Positions 1 to 14,009 of a stretch of 64,000 bases of DNA are shown here, one piece after another (position 1 is the stretch's first letter; the number at the start of each line of letters is the position of its first letter). The notes under the pieces are model-generated. The model saw only the letters and a program-made list of their open reading frames with translations. It was not told the DNA's origin and made no database searches. The position numbers were made by a program, and so were the translations under genes. This DNA comes from Neckera pumila (Eukaryota; Streptophyta; Bryopsida; Hypnales; Neckeraceae). The stretch covers positions 10,971,823 through 11,035,822 of the forward strand of contig OZ018408.1 in assembly GCA_963969595.1 (NCBI GenBank), read 5' to 3'.

Positions 1-443
1 TAGTATTAGCAAGTGAAAATTATGAATATTAGTTTTTTTTCCGGATGTGATATGTAATTTCTATGATTTTTCAAAGTGCCAGTGCCCTAGACCATTGAAA
101 CTGTCACTTAGGTAGACTCTGAACCAAAATCTGCAAAAATCAATATGTCTTTCAAATGCATCAGCGACCACTTGTGGCTATTGTGTTTGTTTTTTTACCT
201 TTACAGTGAAATTCTGTTTCAAAAAAAAAAATGCATCAACAAATCAAAGTTAAGACACATTAATGGAAGTCTAGGGACAAATTTAATAGCATTCTATTGT
301 ACAAGAATGGGAACAGGAACACTTTTAGATGTTTCTACCTATGAGCTGCGGTTGCCAATGGCATAGAGCCACGATACTCTTGAAAAGTCAACAACCAGTT
401 ATAGACCACCTACCTTATGTCCTTATTCTGTTCTTCTGCCTTA
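1..443. other. Intergenic, no gene seen
   Basis: AT-rich sequence with homopolymer runs. Short open frames here have no recognisable motif or coding character. Nothing supported. Confidence 0.5.
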
Positions 444-707
444 GAGCATCCCCACCAATCTGTTCTCTATCCCTAAACTTGAAGTCTCAAAGCAGTCAAC
501 CTTGACTTTATGCAGATGAGACCTCGCGAGTTCTCTAAATGAGCCTCTGGATACAGGATTCGGTGAGAGTTTTACAGAATTCTGTATAATTTACGGATAC
601 AGAATTTAGAAAAAGTTTGGTGCTGTGAACTTTCTGCATCCCTATCTGCATCCCAGGTCCTCTTCCCTAAACTTTTAGGGAAACGGAACTCCCTGGTGGG
701 GATGCTC
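444..707. mobile_element. PIF/Harbinger-like (Tourist-type) MITE, TTA target duplication
   Basis: A 264-bp non-coding element with terminal inverted repeats that begin GAGCATCCCCACC on the left and end GGTGGGGATGCTC on the right. It is flanked by TTA at 441-443 and TTA at 708-710, a 3-bp target-site duplication typical of PIF/Harbinger elements. It has no coding capacity. The element at 46305-46722 has the same terminal motif, so this is a family within the window. Confidence 0.8.
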
Positions 708-1535
708 TTACCAGTAAGTTATTCGAAACCTTGTCACTACCTAGACGACACCTCTTCATACCCGGGACCACACCCTTCCCCCCCTTCCCCCCGGGTACGA
801 CATTTAAGAAGCAACTTGCCTGGCCGCAGCCGCCTTCACGGGCCCTCGGTCTGGAGCGTTGGATACCGTGTTTCTGGCGTTCCATGAAGTTCCCTTTGCT
901 CCTGCCTCCTGGTCCTTGCGAAGTCTTGCTATCTTCGCCAGAGATGGAGCATTTAAGATACAGCTCCTCTGGCTTTACCTTAATGATGCTGTGCGTGTTA
1001 AGAGAGTCTTAAGACCTCCTGTCGTTATTGATGACAGCGCTCGTGGAAATCGCGTATGATGCAGCTCTATCATCTCCACTTTGAAGACCGTGCACTCAAT
1101 TCCCTTGCAGCTTTGTCCAGTGGATCAATCCATGCACCCCCGAGTTTAATTTGCTGCGTGGGGGGGTTCTAAATTGCATCAAGTGCCGCCCAACGGATTT
1201 ACTGGTGTGGGTCACCAATTTCCCAGCTGAGAGCTTCGCGAATCTTTGAGGATGGAGCGACCGGTTGCCATGGTTTAGGGGAAACACGGTTAAACAGGGC
1301 GTTGATTCAATGTTGACAAAGTCTCATTCCATGTCTCTGAATTGGAAGCTTCGGGTGTGTCAGCATTGAGCGTTGTGAGAAGAGGAGAGGCATTTTGCAG
1401 TTGTTGCTGAGTCTTGTCGATGCTGGGAGAGATGGGTATTGTCGGAGGGTGCTGTTGTTGTTCTTGGAGATTTGGAGGAAGGTTTGGGGACGTGGCGTGA
1501 ATGTGAGTTGTGAGAATGTGAAAGAGAGGGGGAGG
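708..1535. other. 5' flank and probable 5'UTR/promoter region of the ET gene
   Basis: Relatively GC-rich compared with its surroundings, with C-rich tracts around 770-800. Open frames exist on both strands (for example 731-1012 + and 1290-1649 -), but none has a recognisable domain. The frame that becomes ET exon 1 is open from about 1395, but its first ATG is at 1536. I treat this stretch as promoter and 5'UTR; no exact core element can be assigned. Confidence 0.4.
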
Positions 1536-4362
1536 ATGGGGTTTGTGTTCAAGAGTTGCAGCTCCGAGGACTTGCTGGTCCAGCAACGAAGTGGGTGGCC
1601 AAGTGCCAAGGGACGATTGAGACGAGAGGATTGCGAATTCGTCAAACATGACAAGCTCTTCTCCGATTGGAAGGTAGCGGTTTTCTATCTAGTCTGGCTG
1701 AATCTTGATCCTGTCCATAGTGGTCTCTCTTTAAGTTACCTCACATCAGGCAACAACGATTTGTTAGAAAGAATCAATCATCTGTGTCAATATTGTATTG
1801 CCCTAGCAGACGAGTTGTGCTCAGGTTACATCAACCCGGAAATGCATACTCACCAGCGAACATATCCGGGGTGGTCACTTGAATAGCACTCCACCCGTCC
1901 CTTAGTTAGGTCTCACTCGCTAAAATTATACTTCACCTTTTGAAGATCCATTAGGGTTCACATAGTGCCCAGTTTTGTTGAGGGTTTTGTATTTTTTTGG
2001 GCTGCTAGGGCATCGTCTTTACTATTCTTATTGTTCTCCTTGAATGTTATGCAATCCAGGCGAGCTCGTTGTCTCTTTTTCTGAATGTCTTTGGGTTCTT
2101 AAATCCTGCTGTTTTCGGTGATGTAGATTCTGGTCGGTCCTTTAGATTGGACCGAACATATGGCTGGAAAAGATGGCGTAGACAGATACCATCTGCACAA
2201 CCTGCCAGCTGCTCACTTTGGTCCTGGAGTGTATGAGCTGGGGGTGACGACCCCATCATGGTCTCCCACTTCGCATCGCAAGCGCACACGCACTTTGAAG
2301 AGGGAAGACGTCATGGCCGTCTACGTTGGCCAGGCTGACAACATCCGTCTCCGTCTCCAGAAATATGGGCAGGGGGGGTCACATCTTGAAGGTTACAGGT
2401 ATGAATTTCTCCATCGCATTGATGCCATGAGGGTTTGATCCCTTCTTTCTCTTGTTTAGGCTGAAGGATATGTGTGCCTAATTGAAGGTTAACTAAGTGT
2501 ATGAATAGATTAAGTGAATTAACAACTTGGTTGAAAGCTTAACTTGACGAAATATCTGTCGGTGATTGGAAATCGGGTTGTGCACAGTCACTTAGTGTTC
2601 TACAACCTTCCACTTTGACATAGCACAAGAAATTCATACATTGATAAATCATGATCTTAACAGATTTGGCTCTTGCATCCAAAGGTTTTTCCATGGCTCT
2701 ATTGTGATCACCCAAACACCACACTACTTAGGGATGCAAATTGTACCCTAGACCTTACTTAGCATGAGTGTCACCAACTCTTGCAATTGACAAACAAGGT
2801 TTGGATATGTGAAAATGCTCACAGATCGATTTCTACAAAATTATACCAAGGAGACGATGACTCAATATCCAGTGGGAGTATTAGCAATATAGGGGCAACT
2901 AATAGTGGAAGCAAGACATTATGGAATGGGCCACATCTCTTCTCGGAGGTTTTTGCTCTTGGGAGTTCCATTGCCTTTCGATGGGCAGAGGTAATATATA
3001 TTTTACCGCCTATGGTCTAATTCCAATCTTGTTTGTTTCATATCATGTCTTTATTTTATTATCCTGTTATATATGCTTTTGCACTATACGAATAACAATA
3101 TTTAGTGTTGGTAACACTAATTTGGAAAAGAAACAATAATCTATAATTGTTGACTAGTAGTGGTATGCCATTGTTTGAGAATATTATTATGAGTTATGAG
3201 TTATTTCAAGTACAGTCATGGGCAAAGTAAACATAATTAATCTTTGACATGCTCATATGAGAAGACAATGGTTAGTCAACTTGGCTATGAAAGGGCGTCA
3301 ACTAAATATCAGTGATTGGAAGTTCGTGAACTGTATGACCTCAAATAAGTTCTTAGAGAGGTAACACTATTGGGTGACTAACACCAAATGCCTTCATTAG
3401 TGTATTTATTAGACGGCCTGAACATTGAAAAGGGGCACCCTAAACCCTGTTTCAGCAAGTTTGTTTGGAATATGACTCCTTATTATTCTTGTGAATATCT
3501 TTAACAGACAGACAGCAAGGTGGTAGCGAAGCAAGTGGAATCAGAGCTTCTGGCTGTGTTTGATTATGCTTGGAATAAAGGCAGCAACGGCAACCGCCGT
3601 TCTCGTGATATTCTTGCCAAGCTTTTGATGGTCTGGCCGAGGAACGACACCTTCTGCAACCCTTTATTCTCAGGCAAGAAGTATATCTTCTGTGGTACAA
3701 ATGCTGTTGGTATCAAAGTGGCCTTGCGAAAGCCCCTAGATGATCCGTCCAAAAGCAACAAAGACGTGGGCAACTTCATGACCACGTCACCGCAGGTCCC
3801 AGTAAGTGTCCGCAGCCCAGTAAGACTGGCCTCTCTGGAGTTGCGGTGCGGTGCGTTAACCGACCAAGGTACAGCTTGCGACACTCCTCCTGTGAAAGGC
3901 CGTAAACGGTGCCTGCAACACAAAGGAATGCGAGTGAGAGGGGCTCCAGCTGCAGGCAACGCTCCCCTCCTGCCGGCAAGCGAGGAATACGATGTGAAAC
4001 GGGAGCCTGTCAAAGTTGGTGGAGGGTCAGTTTGCTTACCCAGAGGCTTCCTCGGACGAAGACGACCCAAGTCCAGACCTGTTGGCTCAACAGATTCCAA
4101 GCCCGTCTGCAAGACTGAGTGCAAGGAGGAGTCCGGGACGGGACGGCGACGACTGAGCCTTTCTTTCAATACATGGATGAAAATGGAGAACGAAAGGGCC
4201 CACGATAGTCAAGAGCCTTCGTGGAGTCAATCGACTGAGAACGAAGAGGTATATGCTGACATCTTGCTCCACAAACACGTGAGTGCCATTCCGAAACACA
4301 GAGTTCGGCAGATCGGCTCCAAGTACACTCCCGTGCCTGTGGATGATAGTAAGAGGAGGTAG
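1536..4362 (+). CDS. ET: EFFECTOR OF TRANSCRIPTION (ET)-type protein with GIY-YIG-like domain, 4 exons
   Basis: Exons 1536-1673, 2127-2398, 2825-2990 and 3508-4362 give 476 aa with all phases consistent. ET proteins are plant nuclear regulators, described as affecting gibberellin responses and differentiation, and combine a GIY-YIG-like fold with Cys-rich ET repeats. Exon 1 carries the family N-terminal block RLRREDCEF..KHD..FSDWK (residues ~26-46). Exon 2 continues DW..GKDGV.RY.LHNLP, then the GIY-YIG-like strands GVYELGV (80-86) and AVYVGQADNIRLRLQKYG (110-127). Exon 4 has FDYAWNKGSNG..R (~209-222) and one ET motif, C306-x9-C316-x10-C327-x2-H330. The C-terminal 140 residues are basic and Ser/Lys-rich with no known domain. 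ATG 1536 is the first in-frame ATG. The least certain junction is the exon 3 acceptor at 2824/2825, chosen by phase. Angiosperm ET proteins I know of carry several ET repeats; only one is visible here. Confidence 0.88.
2478..2760. repeat. Dispersed repeat inside ET intron 2
   Basis: Contains CTAATTGAAGG..AAC.AAGTGTAT followed by a block around 2555-2645 (GTGATTGGAA..., TCACTTAGTG, ACAAGAAATTCAT). Recognisably similar blocks occur in ET intron 3 (about 3270-3340), in ValRS intron 4 (about 16638-16765, the first motif inverted) and in carrier intron 3 (about 29170-29310). Non-coding and degenerate; class unknown. Confidence 0.5.
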
Positions 4363-5719
4363 AGTTGCAGAAGGGGTGGCTCTCGTGTGTGCAGTGTTAG
4401 AAGTGTGCTTTCCGTGATATTGTTCACAGGTAGGCTTCAGAATTTAGAATCTTGGTCAGAAAGGATCCCCTTTCTGCCGACTGTCCAGGTACTGTACTTG
4501 ATTTCCGAACCGCTCTGAAGGGTCACACTTACACCCATGATGAAACCGTGCAATCTGAAAAGAGTTCCTTCTGTGCGATATGATCATGTACTTGATAAGC
4601 GGTTACTGATATCTGACATGACGCTTTCCTCTAGGTTAGATTAGGACTGTAAGATCTTGGAGATCGACGGCTCTTTGAGAGCGCGTGAAGGATGGTAGTG
4701 CTCTAGAGTCTAGACCCACTTCTGTACCAATTACCTGGCGATGAATCGACTGGGAGTTATGTTTGGGTCTCAGAGATTTATCGCTTGTAAAGCACAATAC
4801 CAGATGTATGACAATGCGGTTGGGGTTTACAGTCGCATGGTCACAGCGCTGCAAGTAATGGCCACCATTATGGACTACGATTATAGAGGCCTTTATGGTT
4901 CTGTTGAAGATGATCTTATCTATGTATACTTCCTATGTGCAGTGGTGCATTAGTGTAAATGGTTTCACCTTGGGGAGCAGGGGACCCCACACAGCACAAA
5001 AGTAGGGCGGCAAGTTCAGATGTGGATCTGCTTTCTCCCCTCAATAGGCAGGTACAATAAGTGAGTTTCATTCAGTTGTATTTCACAATCGCAGATCCAT
5101 TTCACATGGGAAATGTTAGATTCAATACAGTCCATCTTCTGTAGCCACTCCTGTGTAGCACAAACCTCACTCCTATGCCACTCCTGTGTTCAAAGAAGAG
5201 TACACGGCCGATGTGCAAATTTACAGCAGCTTCTCATTCTTCAGAGTAGTAGTTGCGTGCCACAGATCCAAGAAACGTTCCAAACACTTCTAATAAATAG
5301 AACCACGTCTGAATTGCAGCGTGCAATTTACCTGGCATCAGTAGAACGATGGAGAGTGGCAGTAGGAGTCCGCAAGAAGTCGAATCATAAACTCGAAGTT
5401 AACCGTCCATTCCAAAATCACGATTGCAAAATTGTGGTCTTCTGACGAAGAACAACCACGTTTCTTCTCCACATTCCCCTGCCTCTCTCCCAGACTCCTT
5501 TGTGAACCTCGACTGAATTCTATCCTCACCACTACACTCAACCCTCTCTGATGACACATGCACCCTGCACATTCCCTGTATATCCTGAGAATCTGTCACC
5601 TTGTGAGCACGTCTGATAAAGATCTTCCACATCTCGGACTGTGAACACATGTGAGAGTGCACTTAAAAGTCCATTTATCAGTGTAGTTAGAGAGGGTTGA
5701 GTGTACTGTCAGCATCGAT
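4363..5719. other. ET 3' flank, no gene recognised
   Basis: Moderate-GC sequence with several short open frames (4741-4953 +, 5113-5445 +, 5399-5662 -). None shows a conserved motif, and none has splice sites that join it to a neighbour. It probably includes the ET 3'UTR. Confidence 0.4.
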
Positions 5720-6345
5720 TCAAATATTCAAGGGTTTCCTCGCCGAAGGCTCAGTTCGGCCATTGATGAGCTGCCTGATGCTTTTCTGGAGAGGATCGTA
5801 GTTATCCGCAGCGCCTTCTCCCAGGTGACCCAGAGCTTCCACCTCCCACCTTGACGCCAGAGTCTCGCTCCGGTACATCCGGCACATGATGACAGAAGTG
5901 TGCGAGGACAGGGTCTTATCTTCCAGAGTGTACTCGCAGAGCTCCACGTCGGTGGTGACATCTTTCAGTTGCACGAAAGGAAGTCGGAAATCACTCAACG
6001 TCGCCCCGTCAAACCCGCTCATGGTGAAGTACAGCTCCTTGATGTCCGAGTGAAGGCCGAGAGGTTTATCTCGATGGTGTGATTCCCTTGTTGATTCTCG
6101 CCGTCAATCACAACTCCGGAGTGTCGAATCGCTCTACATTGGTCTTCAGTATGGCGATAGTCGACCAGCCCCTAAAGTCCCCGTAACCATCGTACAACAA
6201 GCACGAAGCATCCAGGAACCGAGTTCCATAACCTGACCAGCGCCATGATTCCAGCATCTTCACTGTTCTCATTTTCACTGGCGCACTATATGACTCCCCC
6301 GTGAGCAGGATCGTCGACACTCCTCGCCTCTGAATGTTCTCAAAC
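5720..6345 (-). pseudogene. Frameshifted relic resembling a TerD-domain protein
   Basis: Reading the minus strand, similarity to the TerD (tellurium-resistance/calcium-binding stress protein) fold runs through three segments in different frames. The first, about 6345-6170, includes RFLDASCLLYDGYGDF. The second, about 6170-6055, includes AIRHSG...DGENQQGNHTIEINLSAF. The third, about 6050-5740, includes FTMSGFDGATLSDFRLPFVQL, ELCEYTLED, CRMYR and WEVEALG. The switches near 6167 and 6053 can each be explained by loss of a single base, and neither sits at a convincing GT/AG intron. No start region is visible: only about 320 bp separate it from the end of the MnmA gene, which has the same orientation. 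I read it as a decayed or truncated copy, although two sequencing indels could mimic this. The family call rests on pattern recognition alone. Confidence 0.5.
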
Positions 6346-6664
6346 TGATCACCACTTGCTTGAGCTGATATTTAATTTTTTTTTCCACTTTCAGCTGTTG
6401 TAAAATCCAAGATGATCTCCAAAATTCATGGGTCCATATTAGCTTGCACTGGCTTATGCTTTGAGCAGTAAAAGATGACGAATCCAATCAAGAGCACAGA
6501 AGGTGCCGAATGTCTCGGAAAGCAAGAATACTCGAAATTCTGCCCCCTGCGTCGCAGCGTCGTCAATTTCTCCTGGGCATTCAGTACACCTAATAGTGTG
6601 TAGCTGCTTTACAGCCTCCAAAGAATCTCAGTGGCGGGTGCATAATATTTTTGAAATATCATGC

Positions 6665-9077
<2,413 letters not shown>

Positions 9078-10228
9078 TGCATGGGGAATCGACTGCCAGA
9101 GACTGCAAACAAGGACTTCACCGTTATAAAGTCTGTCTAGCGCCTGACTTCGAAATTGTGACTGGGTGCTTGCAATTGGCCCAAAGCAGGACAAACGGTG
9201 CCTTCAAGTGGTGATGGAGTTCCTTGAGAGATCGTCCGATTGCATCTGTACCCAAAAACGTCAAATTTGCAGCACAAATTCAAGGCAAGCGATGGATAGG
9301 TGATCGCACTAGCACTTGCAATTCCTCTTGCAGACAGCAGAAGACCCCTTCGGATTCACTATCTACGAAACACCAGATCTACCAAGTGTAAACCCTGTGA
9401 TTCAGCAAAGTGCAATCAAAAAGTGGGTTCCACATTAAAATATCTAAGATTTTCTTATGACTAAACCCAGACCTCTTTAATATCACCTTCTCTAATATCA
9501 TGCCCTGTGCTCTCTCACGGTCCCGCTTATAGTTGTGGAGGTGCAGCCAAGGCCCGGTAAATGTAAAAAAGATGACCTCCTATATTGTGCCATGTTAAAT
9601 CTATTTCTCTACACCTCTCCTAGCTAATTTAGGGCCTCTGATTGCAAATGTGAACTCAAAATTTGTAAAAAATTTCAAGTGTTGTAAATAAAAAGTTCCT
9701 ACGTTTTTTCTAGAGATAAAACACAGGGGCAAAACACAGGGGCAAAACAGCCTTTGCATTAAGCTTGTCATACATGCGTAAGCGTGACCCTCTCTCACAA
9801 AATCAGTTTTTTTTTTTCATTTTTCATGAAGCGCCAAAGTGGCAATATAAAAATGTTATAGTGGTGCTCCAAATTTCAACATTCATCCACACATTGGATA
9901 GAAAATATCACATTAGCAGATATCACATTTTTTCATCCACAATCTGGTGATTTCATCCAATATTTTTTTTAATTGAAGTTTACTAGCAAAAAATTTCAAG
10001 GTTTGATACCATTTTTAGCCAAATTACTTTTTCCTAATGCAATCTGGCACCAGAAAGTCCAAAAAAACAGCCTTGCACTCAATCCTTTTGTACAGACATA
10101 AATAAATCAAGATTAAACTTGTATTTTTAGTATCACTTTTTATTAGTTACAATAATTAGTAAAGATGAGATAGTATAGAATTTAACAAGTGTGAAAAAGG
10201 GATTCTAGACATTCTACATTCTTGACAT
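9078..10228. other. MnmA 5' flank and AT-rich spacer with a shared repeat
   Basis: No gene seen. The stretch about 9620-9745 (GCTAATTTAGGGCCTCTG, TTGCAAATGTGAA, then AGATAAAACACAGGGGCAA) is similar to about 62905-63060 near the right end of the window, so it is a dispersed repeat. GGGGCAAAACA is duplicated locally at about 9726-9750. Confidence 0.4.
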
Positions 10229-10814
10229 TTAACCCCTAAAGTCCCAAGGCCATTTTTCTGTCAAAAATCACTCAAAACTGCTACTTTTGTTGTGTTCATG
10301 TAAAAGATGAGAAAAATTAAATTTTTTTAGAAAATAACCATAGGATCTTATACTACACTTTCTACAGATCATGTAGTAAAAATTTTGTGGTGTTTGACCG
10401 TACGGATTGAAAGATATCAGCATTCAAAGTGAAAGAAAAAGTTTTTTTCAAGAAGATGCTCTCATTGCCCGAAAAACAAGATTGTCCATAACTTTCTCAT
10501 AAAAAGTCCAAATGAAATGAATCAAAGCTTCCCAAATAGGAAAAAATATAATCTATAAGGAAAAAAAATTAAAAAAATTAAATTAAATTTTTTGCAAAAT
10601 TTTTTTGCTGCCCCTTCTCCCCTGTTTTGAGCTTATTTGGGCATAACTTTTGCTCCCGGGCACCGATTGAAATAAAAATTACATTCCCCAAAAGCTAATA
10701 AGTTTTTCTATATTATGGGAAAGTTTTAGAAAGTTTCACTAAAAATTGAGCTCATAGGAACCTGCCCAAAATCCATTTTGTCCCCCGTAGGGACAATGGG
10801 ACTTTAGGGGTTAA
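10229..10814. mobile_element. TTAA-flanked piggyBac-like non-autonomous element, copy A
   Basis: The left end reads TTAA-CCCCTAAAGTCCCA and the right end is its inverted complement, TGGGACTTTAGGGG-TTAA. It therefore has ~14-bp terminal inverted repeats bounded by TTAA on both sides, the target preference of piggyBac transposons. The interior is AT-rich, with no long open frame, and shares blocks such as AACCATAGGATCTTA, GATTG-AAGATATC and TGTCCATAACTTTCTCAT with copies B, C and D. Non-autonomous. Confidence 0.72.
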
Positions 10815-12058
10815 CTAGTCCTAACAAATTCACTTCTGCTATTTATAAATTTTGACTACTATAGCAAAATAGTGTCTCACCAATTTGAGTTTGAAGGAGA
10901 GTTGATAACTGAAGATTTCATAGCATTGTAGAACTACAGTCATTCTTCTCCCTAATCCTAAGGGAGAATTTGGAGATACGAATCTCCTGAGATATTTTCC
11001 CTGGATACTTGGATGATATTGCAATTTTATTTCTCAAAATTCCAACTATGGATGAATTTGGAATGTAGCTTTTAGAATGACCCAAATAGTGTCATTCTAA
11101 CTTCATTAATTAATTGTCCACAATTGATGAAGAAGAAAAGGACCCCAATAGCATTGGATAACATGTTGTATTACACATAAATTCTATTTTTCAAAAGTAG
11201 ATTTCTAAAGAAAAATGTTCAACTCCTACAATAATATACTCTTAATTATTTAAAATAAATTTATAAATAATAAATTGTTTTATCCTTTACTACAACTATT
11301 ACACGTTCTACTCTTTTTTGTCACATTGTTGAAGCATCTCCACCAATGCAACAAAACTTCTTTATGTTAAACATTAGGAAAAAATTTAACCCCAAAAGAG
11401 GCCACTTTATAATGCAAAAGTTTGGGTGGGAAGAGCCTTTTCAACTTACTAATTAGGCCAAGAATTCTATGATGAATTCAAAAAAATTTCATCATTATCC
11501 AATCCATCTCTATAATCTCATAAATTAGTGGAAATTCATGAGTAAAAATGACATTCATGAAGTATGTAGGATTTCAATTTGTTGTTGATTCTTTTGAGTG
11601 GATAGGAAGGGAGTGTGTCTTGGTTGTTGTTGTTTTTCAATTATTTTGAAGGTGGTATTTGAAATGGACTATTGTAATATTTGTAGTAAATATGATTTTA
11701 GAATTTGTCCTTAATCCAAGACTATTACGTTTTTTTGATGTCCTAGCGTTGCCAAAAAAAAATATAGGACATATATTTATATATTTGCTCTATATATGCA
11801 TTTAGCATCTACATTGATATTCATATTTCTACTAGTATTCTCATTCATATTTGTCTATGAATATGTTAGAAATTATTTTTATTCATTTGTTTTGGGAGGA
11901 GGTAATTGAAATGGATTCATAACATTATTAACTGGCTTGATACCTTCCCCCTTCAAGGAGGGATAATGCCTCCCGGGCTTCCTAGGAGGGTATCTAGTTA
12001 TAATTTGAATGAAACTATTGGCTGCTTAGTTATTACTTTTTGCTGGTTGTATCAGTGC
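10815..12058. other. AT-rich spacer, no gene seen
   Basis: Only short open frames and A/T homopolymers. No recognisable repeat ends, RNA gene or coding motif. Confidence 0.5.
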
Positions 12059-12219
12059 CATTAGAAGAAACCCGCATTGGTCTAAATAAAAATGTGGGCT
12101 GAAATTTGTTGCAAACCATGTTTCCAATGCAAAATTCTGAAATTCTAGTACTGGGAACATGGTTCTCAACAAATTTCAGCCTACATTTTGGTTTAAATCA
12201 ACGCGGGTTTCTTCTAGTG
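12059..12219. mobile_element. Short MITE with CACTA-like ends
   Basis: An inverted repeat of about 70 bp per arm. The left arm begins CATTAGAAGAAACCCGC and the complement of the right arm begins CACTAGAAGAAACCCGC. Both arms continue through TGTGGGCTGAAATTTGTTG (TGTAGG in the right arm) to ACCATGTT. The loop is short. No clean target duplication is left. The ends resemble the element at 25531-25746 (CACTATAAGAAACC). Confidence 0.7.
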
Positions 12220-12264
12220 TACTCTGCAAGGATCTGGTAGCTAAGCATCGGTCTTGGAAATAGT

Positions 12265-12574
12265 GGCATTTAGGAAAAATTTTAGGCCACCAAAAGGCCG
12301 CGAGTTCCACACATATCCTGTTTAATTATGGAAAAAAATCAAAATCAAAAAATATTATTATTACTGTTATTATTATTTTATATTTTAAAAATTGGGTGCT
12401 GACGTCGCCCGTCAGATTTTGCTACGTCAGATTTTTATTTTTTAATAATTTTAAATTTTTTTCAATATTTTAAAAAAAAATTCAATATTTTTTTATTCAT
12501 TTTGAAATTGCACCAAAGGAGTCCTGTAAATCAATTCCTTAGCGGCCTTCTGGAAGGCTGAAATTTTTCCTAAT
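12265..12574. mobile_element. MITE family 'AGAAGGCCG', copy 1
   Basis: The left end CATTTAGGAAAAATTT...AAAAGGCCG and the right end CGGCCTTCTGGAAGGCTG AAATTTTTCCTAATG form terminal inverted repeats of about 33 bp. The interior is AT-rich with a GACGTCGCCCGTCAGATTTTGC region. The same ends occur at 45466-45752 and, cut by the window edge, at 63932-64000. Confidence 0.75.
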
Positions 12575-12713
12575 GCTACAGTATTTGATGAGTTTGACGA
12601 CTGTGAGTGGCTATGGACTTCCCAATACCTGTATCATTTAACAATAATTTCTTGATTTTCAATGCTAGGGGCTCCCGCTTTCCGGGGAAGTAAAAGGGAC
12701 CGTCCAACGTTGC

Positions 12714-13643
12714 TTAACCCCTAAAGGCCCAAGGCCTTTTTTCTACTAAAAAAACACCCAAAACTGCCATTTTTTAGCAAAAGAGTGAAAAAAAATTTTA
12801 AATGTTTTTTTTTGCACATCTAACCATAGGATCTTACACCTAACTAGTATGAGAATGTGTGGAAAGAAATTCAGAATTTTTGATCACACAGATTGCAAGA
12901 TATCTACGTTTAAAGTGAAAAAAACAAATTTTTTAGCACATTGTGGGATTGGATTTTTTGACTTTGAACATTCTTAACTTAAAATTTTTACACTAGAGAG
13001 TTTTGAGCTTTAAATGTTTATAGTGGAGAATTGAGTTGACAATCTATCCAAAAAACAAATTATAAAAAAATTAATTTTCATTATTGAAAAAATTGTTAAG
13101 TAGAAGTAGGTACGACATAGAAGGAAAATCTAAAATATTCATATATTTTAGATGTAATTAAAATGCACTAATCCCAATGGTCAAATTGTTTTAGCAAATA
13201 AACTTAACCATCCAAAAAAAAAATTTGAAAAATTTGAAAAATTGCATTCAAAAATGAACCCTGTAAGTTATTTTTTTCAAAAAGATGCTCTAACTGCCCG
13301 AAAAACAAGAATGTCCATAACTTTCTCATAACAAATCCAAATGAAATGAAAAAAACTTTTTAGATGGACAAAAATATAATCTATGAGAAAAAAAATACTT
13401 AAATAAAAAAATAAAAAAAAATGCAAATATTTTTTGCTACCCACCGTCCCCTGTTTTGAGTTTATTTGGTCATAACTATTATTCCCGGGTACTGATTGTG
13501 AAAAAAATTATATTCCCACAAAGCTAATTAGTTTTTCCACCTCCCAAAAAATTTTCAAAAAATCAGGAGAAAATTTCAGCCCGTAGGTACCTGCCCAAAA
13601 ACGCATTTGTCCCCCAAAGGGACAACGGGCTTTTAGTGGTTAA
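12714..13643. mobile_element. TTAA-flanked piggyBac-like element, copy B
   Basis: Runs from TTAACCCCTAAAGGCCCAA to CTTTTAGTGGTTAA. It shares AACCATAGGATCTTACACC, AGATTGCAAGATATCTACG and TGTCCATAACTTTCTCAT with the other copies. About 930 bp, longer than copy A, and close in structure to copy C. No coding capacity. Confidence 0.72.
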
Positions 13644-14009
13644 TAATGTTATATTGCCTAATTCTTTTGAGTAGGTAGTTGGTTGGCACGAGTGAAAAAT
13701 GTGAGCTAAAATCTTTTTTTTTACCTCTCCAAATACTACTTATTACATTTGTATCCTAATTTTATGAAAAAATTATTCCATAAAGATTTTAGGAAACTAG
13801 AAATTTTAGGATGGCAATTTAAGCATCTCAAATTTGAGCATTGTAGACAAACAATGTGTACTATGTCTCCAAAATCAAACCATTTTCCATAAATCAAACC
13901 AAAATAAAAATATATTCTTAATATTTTTATTTTTATTTATTTTTAACAAAAATTTAAATATTTTTATTTATTTTATTTGAAAAAGGAAAAAATACTCCAT
14001 TTTATGCGC

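Noticed and set aside
1290..1649. 119-codon minus-strand open frame over ET exon 1
   Set aside because: Overlaps a well-supported exon and upstream leader on the other strand; low-complexity Pro/Gln/Thr content and no domain.
3564..4169. 201-codon minus-strand open frame
   Set aside because: Lies wholly within ET exon 4, whose sense frame carries family motifs.
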